A stretch of 50,396 nt of DNA from Clostridiales bacterium (GCA_023666645.1 JAMPBP010000008.1:1-50396); one strand, 5' to 3'. Positions 1 to 8,900 are shown, numbered from the stretch's first letter. Notes: generated by a model from the sequence alone, not told the origin. Numbers and translations are program-made.

Positions 1-840
1 CTCCAGGCAGTCATAAGCGATATGAAAGAACATGCCCCGGCAACAAAATATGGAATAATGTTCTGGGGACACGGCACCGGTTATGTACAGAACGGAATAG
101 AAGACACCCCATCAATCAGCACCAAGAGCTATGGTGGCGAGTCGATAGCCGGCAAGAATTACTGGATGAACACCACAACCATGGCAAGTATCCTTAAAGG
201 CCAGAACTTTGACTGGATTTACTTCGACTGCTGTTTCATGATGGGAGTGGAAGTAGTCTATGAACTGCGCGATGTCACCGACTGCATCATTGGATCAGCC
301 ACCGAAATTCCTGCCGATGGGACACGTTATGACCTTATTCTCAAACATCTCGCACCAAGCAATAGCAATACCGAGGCAGCTGCAAAGTCCACCTTTGATT
401 ACTACGACTCGCTTTCTGGAATGTACCGCACATGCACCATGTCGGTAGTCAAGACAAACAGCGTCGCCCAATTGGCCGATGTCATGAAGCGCGTTTATGC
501 CTATGGTCCCGTTACTCTCCCGGACTATATTCCTCAACAATTTCAGACTCCTTCTGACCACAAAGCCAACAACTGGAGTTACTACGACCTGAAACATTAT
601 GCCCTGGCAGTAGCCGGTGACAACCTACAACTGTGTACTGAAATAGAGAATGCATTCAGCAATACAGTCACCGCAGCCTATGCCACACCAAAACTATGGA
701 ATGAGGTAGCACTTCTGAACCATAGCGGCCTGTCAACGTTAATAATAGAAAGCGACGACGACCCACAGCTCGACACGTTTGATTACCGCGAGCTCTCATG
801 GTGGACCGATGTCGTTCAAACACGTTTCAACAAGCCTTGA
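1..840 (+). CDS. Clostripain-family (C11) cysteine peptidase, 3' part
   Basis: The frame is open from base 1, so the gene starts upstream of the window; 279 residues are visible. The visible part holds the C11 core: a His in a WGHGTGY motif (about residue 24 of the visible protein) and a Cys in D-C-C-F-M-M-G-V-E-V-V-Y-E-L (about residue 78), matching the family pattern D-x-C-x-M-x-x-V-E-x-x-Y-E-L. In this family the His and Cys form the catalytic dyad of an Arg/Lys-specific endopeptidase, usually secreted or lipid-anchored in Bacteroidales. The N-terminal signal region lies outside the window, so location cannot be judged. The mscS-like gene starts 3 bases after the stop, so the two may be co-transcribed. 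No type IX C-terminal sorting domain is evident. Family assignment is firm; substrate is unknown. Confidence 0.85.
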   Translation, partial: LQAVISDMKEHAPATKYGIMFWGHGTGYVQNGIEDTPSISTKSYGGESIAGKNYWMNTTTMASILKGQNFDWIYFDCCFMMGVEVVYELRDVTDCIIGSATEIPADGTRYDLILKHLAPSNSNTEAAAKSTFDYYDSLSGMYRTCTMSVVKTNSVAQLADVMKRVYAYGPVTLPDYIPQQFQTPSDHKANNWSYYDLKHYALAVAGDNLQLCTEIENAFSNTVTAAYATPKLWNEVALLNHSGLSTLIIESDDDPQLDTFDYRELSWWTDVVQTRFNKP

Positions 841-843
841 TCT

Positions 844-2031
844 ATGTTACAAGATTTACCGTCTGCAACACCCCAGCCCCCCGATGCGGCAACAGCCGCA
901 GAGAATCTGCCCGATGTACACGAAGAACTGAGCAATCTGTCAACAATGTCGTTTGACGAGCTCATGAATCAACTCGTGAGTAGCAGTGTAAAATTTGCCA
1001 TCAACCTGGCAATTGCCATCTTAGTCTTCTATCTGGGCAAATTTATCATAACGCGCCTCTATCGTTTCATAGGGTCAATACTGCTCAGACGGCGTGTCGA
1101 TCCATCGCTCACGACATTCATTCTGTCGACATTAAAGATTATCCTCTACTTCATTCTCATAGTGACAGTCATAGGAATCTTAGGGATCGAGACAAGCTCA
1201 TTCCTGGCATTGTTTGCATCAGCCGGTGTAGCCATCGGCATGGCATTGAGCGGTACGTTGCAGAACTTTGCAGGAGGTGTACTGATTCTGTTGCTGAAAC
1301 CCTACAAGGTAGGCGACTATATCGAAGCTCAGGGATATGCCGGCACAGTAAACGAGATACAAATTTTCCATACCCTGATATCGACCCCCGACAACAAAGC
1401 TATCATCATACCCAACGGCGGTCTATCGACCTCGAGCATCAACAACTGGTCGCGACGTGACTATCGCCGAGTATCATGGTCGGTAGGGATATCCTATGGC
1501 GACAGCGTCGCTTCAGCACGCAAAGCCATTCTTGCGATGTTTGAACAAGACGAACGCATAATCAAGGGCAAGGCAGCCGACCTCTCATCACCCGCCGCCG
1601 ACATCGCCGGGAAACTTGTATCCGACGATACGACCATGGGCGACGACCTTGACAAGAAACCGGTCACCGTGCATGCCCACAAGCCGGGGTTCTTCTACCG
1701 GCTGTTTCACAACAAGAACAAAGTGCGCGATGCTGTAGACCGCTGGAAAGCGTCCCGTGAAGATAGCCTCAGAGGCCTTGTCGCTCTCGTCGACTACTCC
1801 CCAAAGGTGATAGTGGACCAACTTGCCGACAGCAGCGTTATACTCTCGGCCCGAGCCTGGGTGAAGACTCCCGACTATTGGGGTGTATACTATGACATGA
1901 ACGAGCGCATATATACCGAGCTGCCCACTGCAGCAGGTATCTCCTTCCCGTTTCCACAGGTCGATGTCCACTTTCCGGGACAAGAAAGCACTCCCGGCTC
2001 CACTCCGCCACTTGAACCACAAAAGGGTTGA
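844..2031 (+). CDS. MscS-family mechanosensitive channel with insert in the C-terminal domain
   Basis: This 395-residue small-conductance mechanosensitive channel acts in the inner membrane, releasing solutes on hypo-osmotic shock. Three membrane segments are visible (about 50-70, 92-115, 118-150). The third is the Gly/Ala-rich pore helix (ASAGVAIGMALSGTLQNFAGG), followed by the beta domain (KPYKVGDYIEAQGYAGTVNEI and the IIIPNG motif near 187-192). The C-terminal alpha/beta domain resumes at about 320 and ends with AGISFPFPQVDVHF, as in E. coli MscS. Between about 241 and 319 lies roughly 80 residues of charged sequence absent from E. coli MscS, which is about 286 residues long. A Ser/Pro-rich tail ends the protein. 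It follows the C11 peptidase by 3 bases and is closed by a strong terminator. Confidence 0.93.
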   Translation: MLQDLPSATPQPPDAATAAENLPDVHEELSNLSTMSFDELMNQLVSSSVKFAINLAIAILVFYLGKFIITRLYRFIGSILLRRRVDPSLTTFILSTLKIILYFILIVTVIGILGIETSSFLALFASAGVAIGMALSGTLQNFAGGVLILLLKPYKVGDYIEAQGYAGTVNEIQIFHTLISTPDNKAIIIPNGGLSTSSINNWSRRDYRRVSWSVGISYGDSVASARKAILAMFEQDERIIKGKAADLSSPAADIAGKLVSDDTTMGDDLDKKPVTVHAHKPGFFYRLFHNKNKVRDAVDRWKASREDSLRGLVALVDYSPKVIVDQLADSSVILSARAWVKTPDYWGVYYDMNERIYTELPTAAGISFPFPQVDVHFPGQESTPGSTPPLEPQKG

Positions 2032-2105
2032 ACAATTGGCCGCCCTATCGTTAACACTTCTTGCGAGACAAGCTTTTAAATGTTTTTAAGATTTGCTAAT
2101 AATTT

Positions 2106-2141
2106 TATAGTCTTCCACATCGGGAGACTATAATTTTTTTT
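2106..2141 (+). terminator. Intrinsic terminator after the mscS-like gene
   Basis: An 11-bp stem (2106-2116 with 2122-2132, one G-U pair) closes a 5-base loop and is followed by A and a run of eight T (2134-2141). It lies 75 bases after the mscS stop and immediately before the next promoter. Confidence 0.85.
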
Positions 2142-2144
2142 GGT

Positions 2145-2152
2145 TATATTTG
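2145..2152 (+). promoter_or_regulatory. Bacteroidetes-type promoter, -7 element
   Basis: TATATTTG matches the Bacteroidetes -7 consensus TAnnTTTG. It sits directly after the terminator, so transcription of the structured RNA and/or recJ is predicted to start near 2158-2160. A clear -33 TTTG is not evident. Confidence 0.6.
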
Positions 2153-2158
2153 CAAAAA

Positions 2159-2250
2159 CTATATCCCTATATATACTCCACCCTCCTGGTGAGGACCCGG
2201 TGATGCGGGTAACAGCCACTCTTTCAAGACATGGCGCATCACACCCTGAC
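2159..2250 (+). ncRNA. Candidate small structured RNA; core resembles bacterial SRP (4.5S) RNA
   Basis: A G+C-rich segment of about 90 bases lies between its own promoter and recJ. A hairpin ACCCG/CGGGT (2195-2199, 2206-2210) is flanked by a symmetric internal loop GAGG/AACA (2191-2194, 2211-2214), then a second stem TGGT/GCCA (2187-2190, 2215-2218). This layout and the conserved GGTnAGGnCC...AnCAGCCA bases match the apical S domain of bacterial SRP RNA as I know it from E. coli. Against this, the outer 5' and 3' parts do not pair convincingly as the long rod of 4.5S RNA. In addition, the hairpin loop GTGATGCG (2200-2207) is perfectly complementary to CGCATCAC (2235-2242), which would make a pseudoknot or alternative helix. 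It could therefore instead be a cis-acting leader of recJ. The 5' end is inferred from the promoter; the 3' end is a guess. Confidence 0.45.
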
Positions 2251-2273
2251 AAGATAATAAAAAAACAACATAA

Positions 2274-4013
2274 ATGATAAGTAAATGGAATTACTTACCC
2301 CTTACAACCCAACAACAAAAATCGGAGGCCGAGCTCGCTCAGCGATATGCCTCGGTACCACCGATTAGCGAGCTATTGGTACAGCGTGGAATCACGACAG
2401 TAGAGGAAGCCGACCGCTTCTTCCGCCCATCGTTGCGTGACCTTCACGACCCGTTCCTTATGCCCGACATGGATAAAGCTGTAAACAGGCTCAACCGAGC
2501 CATGGGGTCAAAGGAAAAGATCATGGTATATGGAGACTATGATGTTGACGGCACCACAGCCGTAGCACTCGTCTACAAATACCTGCAGAACTTTTACTCA
2601 AACATCGACTATTACATACCCACTCGATATGAGGACGGGTATGGGATTTCACGTCACACTATCGACGAATTTGCCGAGCAGGGAGTGTCGCTTGTCATCA
2701 TTCTCGACTGTGGCATCAAGGCCATCGATGAGATTGCCTACGCGCGGTCGCTTGGTATTGATTTCATCATATGCGACCATCACGTTCCTGACGAGGAACT
2801 CCCCGACGCTGTAGCAATTCTCAATCCCAAACTTGAGGGATGTACATATCCCTTCAAGGACCTCTCAGGGTGTGGTGTAGGTTTCAAACTGATGCAGGCA
2901 TTTTCACAAAGCAACGGTATCGAACAAAACGACCTGTACTGCATGCTCGATCTTGTCGCGGTGTCCATTGCCGCTGACATCGTATCAATGACCGATGAAA
3001 ACCGTATCATGGCCTACCATGGACTCAAGAGACTCAACTCGAATCCCAACACGGGTCTGCGGGCCATAATCAAGATATGCCAATTGCTGGGCAAGGAGAT
3101 TACCATCAGTGACGTCATCTTCAAGATAGGACCGCGCATCAACGCCTCAGGGCGCATGCAGAGCGGCAAAGAGGCTGTGGACCTGCTTGTGTCGCGCGAC
3201 AACAGCGATGCTCTTGAACGAGCCAGAGCCATTGACCAATACAACAAAGACCGCAAGGAACTCGACAAGCGTATCACGACTGAGGCCAACGCCATCCTTG
3301 ATTCCCGCACACCCGAGGAGCTCGACATGAAGTCAATTGTCATCTACAACAAAGATTGGCACAAGGGGATAATCGGTATTGTAGCTTCACGACTCACAGA
3401 GCTGTATTACAAGCCAGCCGTTGTGCTCACCAACTCCAACGGCCTTGCCACCGGCTCGGCACGCTCGGTACAAGGATTCGATATCTACAGCGCTGTAGAT
3501 TCCTGCCGTGACTTGCTGGAGACATTTGGCGGTCACACCTATGCCGTGGGGCTGTCGATGAAGGAAGAGCACATAGACGAGTTCACGCGCCGCTTTGAGA
3601 AATATGTATATGACAACATCACTATCGAGCAGCAGATTCAACTTGTCGAGATCGATGCTTTCCTCACCTTTGCCGACATTACCAATGAGTTTCTTTCCCT
3701 GCTGAGACGTTTCAACCCCTATGGTCCAGGCAACAACAAACCTGTATTCTGCTCACGTCAAGTTATGGACTTTGGCACAAGCAAACTTGTGGGACGCCAG
3801 TTGGAGCACATAAAACTTGAACTCGTCGACAACACTTCCGGGAAAGTACTCAACGGCATAGCATTCAACATGGCCCAATTCTTCCCACACATCACCTCAG
3901 GAAAGCCATTCGACATATGCTACACCATTGAGGAAAACCGTCACTCGAATTCCCCCAATGCCATACAATTGCTCATAAAAGAGATTCACATAGACCGCGA
4001 CAATGAGTGCTGA
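2274..4013 (+). CDS. recJ: Single-stranded-DNA-specific exonuclease RecJ
   Basis: RecJ (579 residues) degrades single-stranded DNA 5' to 3' in mismatch repair, base-excision repair and RecF-pathway recombination. The DHH phosphoesterase domain carries the metal-binding motifs DYDVDG (88-93), the Asp in VIILDCG (145) and DHH (168-170). GPRINASGRM lies near 290. The DHHA1 domain follows with FGGHTYAVGLS, and the C-terminal OB-like part includes RRFNPYGPGNNKP. Length and motif order are normal. recQ begins inside its last codons (11-base overlap), so the two are very likely co-transcribed. The upstream 240 bases hold a terminator, a promoter and the structured RNA. The start is preceded by an A-rich stretch without a Shine-Dalgarno, usual for Bacteroidetes. 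Confidence 0.97.
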   Translation: MISKWNYLPLTTQQQKSEAELAQRYASVPPISELLVQRGITTVEEADRFFRPSLRDLHDPFLMPDMDKAVNRLNRAMGSKEKIMVYGDYDVDGTTAVALVYKYLQNFYSNIDYYIPTRYEDGYGISRHTIDEFAEQGVSLVIILDCGIKAIDEIAYARSLGIDFIICDHHVPDEELPDAVAILNPKLEGCTYPFKDLSGCGVGFKLMQAFSQSNGIEQNDLYCMLDLVAVSIAADIVSMTDENRIMAYHGLKRLNSNPNTGLRAIIKICQLLGKEITISDVIFKIGPRINASGRMQSGKEAVDLLVSRDNSDALERARAIDQYNKDRKELDKRITTEANAILDSRTPEELDMKSIVIYNKDWHKGIIGIVASRLTELYYKPAVVLTNSNGLATGSARSVQGFDIYSAVDSCRDLLETFGGHTYAVGLSMKEEHIDEFTRRFEKYVYDNITIEQQIQLVEIDAFLTFADITNEFLSLLRRFNPYGPGNNKPVFCSRQVMDFGTSKLVGRQLEHIKLELVDNTSGKVLNGIAFNMAQFFPHITSGKPFDICYTIEENRHSNSPNAIQLLIKEIHIDRDNEC

Positions 4014-5901
4014 GGCACGCCAAGTACTGTTGGAACATTGGGGCTACAGCTCCTTTCGTGCCTGCCAGGAAGAGATAATCGACTCTATTCTTGACGGGCA
4101 TGACACTCTCGGGCTTATGCCCACGGGTGGCGGCAAGTCAATAACCTTCCAGGTACCTGCTCTCATGTTGCCGGGCATAACCCTTGTGGTGACACCACTC
4201 ATCTCGCTGATGAAGGATCAGGTAGACAACCTGCGGTCACGAGGTATCAAAGCAATAGCCTTGCATTCAGGCCTGTCGTTCAGGGAAAACAACGTAGCCA
4301 TAAACCATCTCGAGAGCGGTCGCATAAAGATTCTCTACGTATCGCCCGAGAAACTTACAGGGGAGAATTTCTTCACGCTGATGCGCAATCTCGACATATC
4401 GTTGCTGGTGGTCGACGAGGCACACTGTATCTCGCAATGGGGCTACGATTTTCGCCCCAGCTATATGAACATAGCAACCGTGCGCAAGCTATTGCCGGGA
4501 GTTCCTGTGCTGGCTCTTACAGCATCGGCTACTCCGGAGGTTGTAGCCGACATTACATCGCGCCTTAAGTTCGCCAATCCCGAGAATATCTTCAGGATGA
4601 GTTTTGCACGCGACAACATCTCCTACATCGTGCGCAACACCGACAACAAGCTGGGCAAAATGACCGAAATACTGCTCAAAGTGCCGGGCACAGCCATCGT
4701 ATACGTGAGGTCAAGAAAACGCACGCTCGACATTGCACGCTCGCTCCAGGCCAGCGGAATAAGCGCGGAAGGGTATCATGCTGGACTCACTCCCGAATTA
4801 AAATCAGAACGCCAGAACAACTGGAAAAATGGCTCCACACGAGTCATCGTGGCCACCAATGCCTTCGGTATGGGAATTGACAAGCCCGACGTGCGCCTCG
4901 TGATACACCATGACATTCCTCCCTCACTCGAGGAATATTATCAGGAAGCGGGCCGTGCCGGCCGTGACGGCAAGGAATCGTATGCTGTGATGCTCGTATC
5001 ACAGGCCGACAAGGGGGTGTTGAAACGGCGTCTAAGCGATTCCTTCCCTCCCCGCGATTATATACGCGATATATATGGCAAGGCATGTGTATTCAGCAAT
5101 ACCGCCATGGGTGAGGGATTCAACACGCTCCATGAATTCAACTTCAGGCTTTTCTGCGAGCGCTACGCCCTTCAACCGGTGAGAGCCCACTCGGCATTGA
5201 CATTACTATCCAACTCGGGTTATTTCAACTATCTGGAGGACTACAATTCACGGTCGCGTGTGATGGTTGTTGTCGACAAGCAGCAATTATACAACCTACA
5301 TTTATCACCGGCCGCCGAGAATGTGTTGCAAATCCTACTGCGCAGTTATACCGGCCTCTTTGCCGACTATGAGTACATTTCCGAACCGGTCATAGCCTCA
5401 CGTGCCGGCTTAAGCGAACAAGAAGTTTACGAGGCCATGCTGCAACTCGCGCGACAACGCGTGATACACTATGTGCCCCGCACCTCCAACCCTATGCTGC
5501 TGATTACAGCCTCGCGGGTGGAAAACCGCCATGTTGTGATACCCGTATCCATATATGAGGAGCGCTTGGAGAGCATGAAGAAACGCATCGAATCGATGAT
5601 CAAATTTGCATTCAGCGACTCAGGTTGCCGCAACGATATCCTACTACGCTACTTTGGAGAAACACCATCGGGCAATTGCGGTAAATGCGACTACTGCCGC
5701 TCAAAGCGGACACAAAGTACCAGGGCGCCACAATCGGCCAAAGAGGCGATAAGGACTATATTGACAATAGAATCACCTATTGCCATTTCTCAACTTATAG
5801 CCAACACAAATCGTAAACCCGACACGGTCATCGATGCGCTACGAGCCATGTGTGACGAAGGAGAGGCCACCATTACCAACGGTATGGTTTCAAAATCATG
5901 A
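4003..5901 (+). CDS. recQ: ATP-dependent DNA helicase RecQ
   Basis: RecQ (632 residues) is a superfamily-2 3'-5' helicase acting in recombination and fork repair; it supplies single strands to RecJ. The sequence shows MPTGGGKS (Walker A, 39-46), DEAH (138-141) followed by CISQWGYDFRP (the RecQ aromatic loop), ALTASAT motif III, and motif VI at QEAGRAGRD (314-322). A winged-helix-like region of about 200 residues follows. The zinc-type cysteine cluster (Cys 542, then CGKCDYC at 559-565) comes only after that region, near the C-terminus, whereas in E. coli RecQ it directly follows the helicase core. No HRDC domain is apparent; a short helical tail ends the protein. The ATG lies within the recJ stop region. 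The stop is 6 bases from the convergent antiporter gene. Confidence 0.95.
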   Translation: MSAEARQVLLEHWGYSSFRACQEEIIDSILDGHDTLGLMPTGGGKSITFQVPALMLPGITLVVTPLISLMKDQVDNLRSRGIKAIALHSGLSFRENNVAINHLESGRIKILYVSPEKLTGENFFTLMRNLDISLLVVDEAHCISQWGYDFRPSYMNIATVRKLLPGVPVLALTASATPEVVADITSRLKFANPENIFRMSFARDNISYIVRNTDNKLGKMTEILLKVPGTAIVYVRSRKRTLDIARSLQASGISAEGYHAGLTPELKSERQNNWKNGSTRVIVATNAFGMGIDKPDVRLVIHHDIPPSLEEYYQEAGRAGRDGKESYAVMLVSQADKGVLKRRLSDSFPPRDYIRDIYGKACVFSNTAMGEGFNTLHEFNFRLFCERYALQPVRAHSALTLLSNSGYFNYLEDYNSRSRVMVVVDKQQLYNLHLSPAAENVLQILLRSYTGLFADYEYISEPVIASRAGLSEQEVYEAMLQLARQRVIHYVPRTSNPMLLITASRVENRHVVIPVSIYEERLESMKKRIESMIKFAFSDSGCRNDILLRYFGETPSGNCGKCDYCRSKRTQSTRAPQSAKEAIRTILTIESPIAISQLIANTNRKPDTVIDALRAMCDEGEATITNGMVSKS

Positions 5902-5907
5902 GGGAAA

Positions 5908-8130
5908 TCATTTGAGCTGCTTGACAGCCGAGACGGTTGTGACTGCCCACACCTTGTCACCAACCATGAAAGTCGTATTGCCCGGATTGTCCACCCATTC
6001 ACCATCACGTTGCACTGCTACCACCATGCTGTGGAATTTATCACGCAAACCAGCCTGGGCCGGAGTCTTCCCGATGAGCGCCGAACCTGTGCCAAGTGTA
6101 AAATCACGCAGCCTGTAGTCGGCAGGATTGAGCATATCACCCTGTTGCGATTCAGGCGATTCTATGACCGGCAATACATGCTGAAGCTGTTCATCAGTAC
6201 CTATGATACCCACTACATCACCCGGGAAAAGACGGTCGTTGCCTGAAGGCGCTACTATCACCTTGCCGGCACGTTGGATATTAACGATATTGACACCATA
6301 CCTGCTGTTGAGGTCAATTCTCATGAGTTTCTCCCCGACGTAACGGCATGTGCCGCTCACCTGCATGCGTGCCAGGTGGAGGTCACCGACAAGATTATTG
6401 CCTCGTCCGCTCTTACTGAAGTCGCGCTCGTAAAGATTCATCATGAATGTACTCTCAATCGAGCGCATATTTTTTCTTACTCTTGACGACAGAAGCATCA
6501 GGAAAAGAAGTACCAGGGCTATACCCGATGATGCTCCAACAGCCATCGAATAGGTAGTTCCGAGGAAATGAACGATAAAAGCCATGGCAATTGCAATGCG
6601 GAATAACATCATGACTATGCGCGGCACACGATAGACACGCAACTCGTTGAGTTCATCACGTTGAGAGGTCCTCAGACATAAAGCCAGAAGGAAAGGGGAC
6701 ATGACACCAAGGGTAATCACCGTCCCTACAAGTTTACCCCACTTGGGAGAGAGCTCCTCAAGATAGGGCATCACATAGTGCTGCGACAGCATGCTTATGG
6801 CAATAAGCACTATAGAGTATAAGAGCACACGCCACAGGTACCTATGTATGAGCCGCGACCATGCTGTCGATGTTGAGCCGGCCTCAGTAGCGTCGCGATT
6901 ATAACGGTCAATAAGAAAATGTAGACGCTTGGGCAATCTACGCTCAATAACGCTGTAGGCGGGATCGGCCATCTTAATGAAATAGGGGGTAGTGAAGGTG
7001 GTTATGACCGATACTGCCACTACAATCGGATAAATCGTAGGGTCAAGGACTCCAAGCGACATGCCCAGCGATGCTATGATAAATGCAAATTCACCAATCT
7101 GAGTCAGCGAGAACCCCGATTCAATAGCAACCCTCAGAGATTGACCGGTGATAAGCATTCCTGCCGAGCCAAACACAATCATGCCTACGATAACAACTAC
7201 CGACAGCAACAGAATAGGGCCCCAATAATCGGCAATAATCGATGGTTGAACCATCATACCAACCGATATGAAGAATACAGCTCCAAACAGATCCTTAACA
7301 GGCGCAGTGACATGCTCGATGCGCTCCGCAAGCGTAGTGCCGGCAAGTATAGAGCCCATGACAAATGCCCCCAAGGCCAGCGAGAAACCGCAGGCCACAG
7401 AGAATACAGACATACCGAGACATAATCCCATCGAAACCACAAGTAAAGTCTCATTGTTAAGGAAGTTGCGGGCTTTCTTGAACAGGGAAGGAAGCACATA
7501 CACCCCAACGAGGAACCAAATCACGAGGAAGAATACAAGTTTTCCAACACTCATGAGCATCTCACTACCCTCGACATCATCACCGGTGGCAATAGACGAG
7601 AGAATCACCATCATAACCACGGCAAAGAGATCTTCTACGATAAGGACGGCGAATACGAGAGAGGCAAATTTCTTTTGTCTGATATTCAAATCAGTGAATG
7701 CCTTGATAATAATTGTGGTCGATGACATGGAAAGCATGCCTCCAAGAAAGATACTGTTGATATTGGTGAAATGCAACAGCTTACCTATACAGAACCCTGT
7801 AGCCATCATTCCCATGACGATTATAAGAGCCGTGACAACAGCCGAACCTCCTACATTGAGCAGTTTCTTGAAGCTGAACTCCAACCCAAGGGAAAACAGT
7901 AGAATCACGATACCAATCTGAGCCCAAAATTCGATGTTGTTCTCACTGGTCACCGAGGGCAACGGTTCAAAATTGGGACTTGCCAGGAATCCCGCCACAA
8001 TATATCCAAGCACCACCGGTTGTTTTATCCACTTGAAAAGAACGGTTACAAAAGCACCCAGCAACAGGATAAAGGCGAGATCGCTTATAAGACCTTCCAC
8101 ATTCATGGAGGAAGCATTTAGGAGTATCAT
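5908..8130 (-). CDS. CPA2-family cation:proton antiporter with C-terminal TrkA-C domains
   Basis: This 740-residue inner-membrane transporter exchanges K+ or Na+ for protons. The first ~400 residues form the CPA2 (Kef-type) membrane domain, with about 12 hydrophobic segments and the signature GFLASPN, LEFSFKKL, MSSTTIIIKAF and VEDLFAVVMM. Four or five further membrane helices follow (about 425-560), an unusual second hydrophobic block. The soluble end carries what look like two TrkA-C (RCK_C) modules (about 590-655 and 670-740), without a nucleotide-binding TrkA-N domain. Its start codon overlaps the stop of the upstream mgtC-like gene as ATGA, so translation is probably coupled. The gene converges on recQ with 6 bases between stops. 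The ion is not predictable from sequence. Confidence 0.9.
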   Translation of the reverse strand: MILLNASSMNVEGLISDLAFILLLGAFVTVLFKWIKQPVVLGYIVAGFLASPNFEPLPSVTSENNIEFWAQIGIVILLFSLGLEFSFKKLLNVGGSAVVTALIIVMGMMATGFCIGKLLHFTNINSIFLGGMLSMSSTTIIIKAFTDLNIRQKKFASLVFAVLIVEDLFAVVMMVILSSIATGDDVEGSEMLMSVGKLVFFLVIWFLVGVYVLPSLFKKARNFLNNETLLVVSMGLCLGMSVFSVACGFSLALGAFVMGSILAGTTLAERIEHVTAPVKDLFGAVFFISVGMMVQPSIIADYWGPILLLSVVVIVGMIVFGSAGMLITGQSLRVAIESGFSLTQIGEFAFIIASLGMSLGVLDPTIYPIVVAVSVITTFTTPYFIKMADPAYSVIERRLPKRLHFLIDRYNRDATEAGSTSTAWSRLIHRYLWRVLLYSIVLIAISMLSQHYVMPYLEELSPKWGKLVGTVITLGVMSPFLLALCLRTSQRDELNELRVYRVPRIVMMLFRIAIAMAFIVHFLGTTYSMAVGASSGIALVLLFLMLLSSRVRKNMRSIESTFMMNLYERDFSKSGRGNNLVGDLHLARMQVSGTCRYVGEKLMRIDLNSRYGVNIVNIQRAGKVIVAPSGNDRLFPGDVVGIIGTDEQLQHVLPVIESPESQQGDMLNPADYRLRDFTLGTGSALIGKTPAQAGLRDKFHSMVVAVQRDGEWVDNPGNTTFMVGDKVWAVTTVSAVKQLK

Positions 8131-8852
8131 ATGTTAACTTGATTGGCAAGAGTTATAGACTGTGTTTTGTTAAGTCCGCGCAACTCCTCAAACAGGTCTA
8201 TCAGATTGACATTTTCCTTGACAAGCACCACAAGATTGAGACGGGTAACCGACGACTCGTAATCATATTCCACATATATATTGGACAAGTGCACACGATG
8301 AGCCTTCATCAACCGTCTATAAGGTTCCATATCGGTCACTATCTCCCCCACTTTGATACGTATTATGCGCGATTCAGAGCCCATGTTGATACGATGTTCA
8401 ATACGCTCCAGCTGTACCAGGATAAACAGAATCAACGCAGTGGCTATAATTGAAACCATATACATCCCCACTCCCACAGCGAGGCCGAGCGTTGCGACCA
8501 TCCATATACCTGCGGCAGTAGTAAGTCCCTTTACCGAGCCTTTCATCTGAATGATAGCTCCTGCTCCGAGGAAACCTATGCCTGAGATAACCTGAGCTGC
8601 GATACGGCCGGGATCACCATTCTTCAGGCCCAGATATTCCTGTGGCACATATATCGACAATAGCATGGCGAGGGTAGCTCCCATGGAAATAAGGGCAAAT
8701 GTGCGCAATCCGGCCGATTGACCTTTACGCTTGCGCTCAAATCCTACAATACATCCCAGCACAAGACTGAGCATGAGTTTAAACACCGACGAGGTCGTGT
8801 TGACCTCGACTGAGTTTATATCACACATTATAATTTGAAATAGTTCCTCCAT
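8127..8852 (-). CDS. MgtC/SapB family inner-membrane protein
   Basis: The protein (241 residues) has about four to five N-terminal membrane helices and the MgtC signature: GCIVGFERKRKGQSAGLRT (about 33-52) and GIGFLGAGAII (about 91-101). A soluble ACT-like C-terminal domain occupies about 150-240. MgtC homologues modulate F-type ATPase or adapt cells to low magnesium in other bacteria; in Bacteroidales the role is untested. An alternative start at Met 9 (ATG on the complement near 8826-8828) would drop eight residues and place GAGGAAC some 15 bases upstream. The stop overlaps the antiporter start by four bases, suggesting a two-gene ion-homeostasis operon. Confidence 0.9.
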   Translation of the reverse strand: MEELFQIIMCDINSVEVNTTSSVFKLMLSLVLGCIVGFERKRKGQSAGLRTFALISMGATLAMLLSIYVPQEYLGLKNGDPGRIAAQVISGIGFLGAGAIIQMKGSVKGLTTAAGIWMVATLGLAVGVGMYMVSIIATALILFILVQLERIEHRINMGSESRIIRIKVGEIVTDMEPYRRLMKAHRVHLSNIYVEYDYESSVTRLNLVVLVKENVNLIDLFEELRGLNKTQSITLANQVNI

Positions 8853-8900
8853 GCAATTATATGTCAGGTAAACCGAAGATAAACCAACTTGAAATTTCTA

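Noticed and set aside
2211-2220. GCCACT near the recJ leader as part of a cobalamin riboswitch
   Set aside because: The segment is far too short and lacks the B12 box and other conserved stems.
7268-7921. 217-codon open frame antisense to the antiporter
   Set aside because: Low-complexity Ser/Thr/Ile/Arg composition typical of a complementary-strand shadow; the antiporter frame has clear family motifs.
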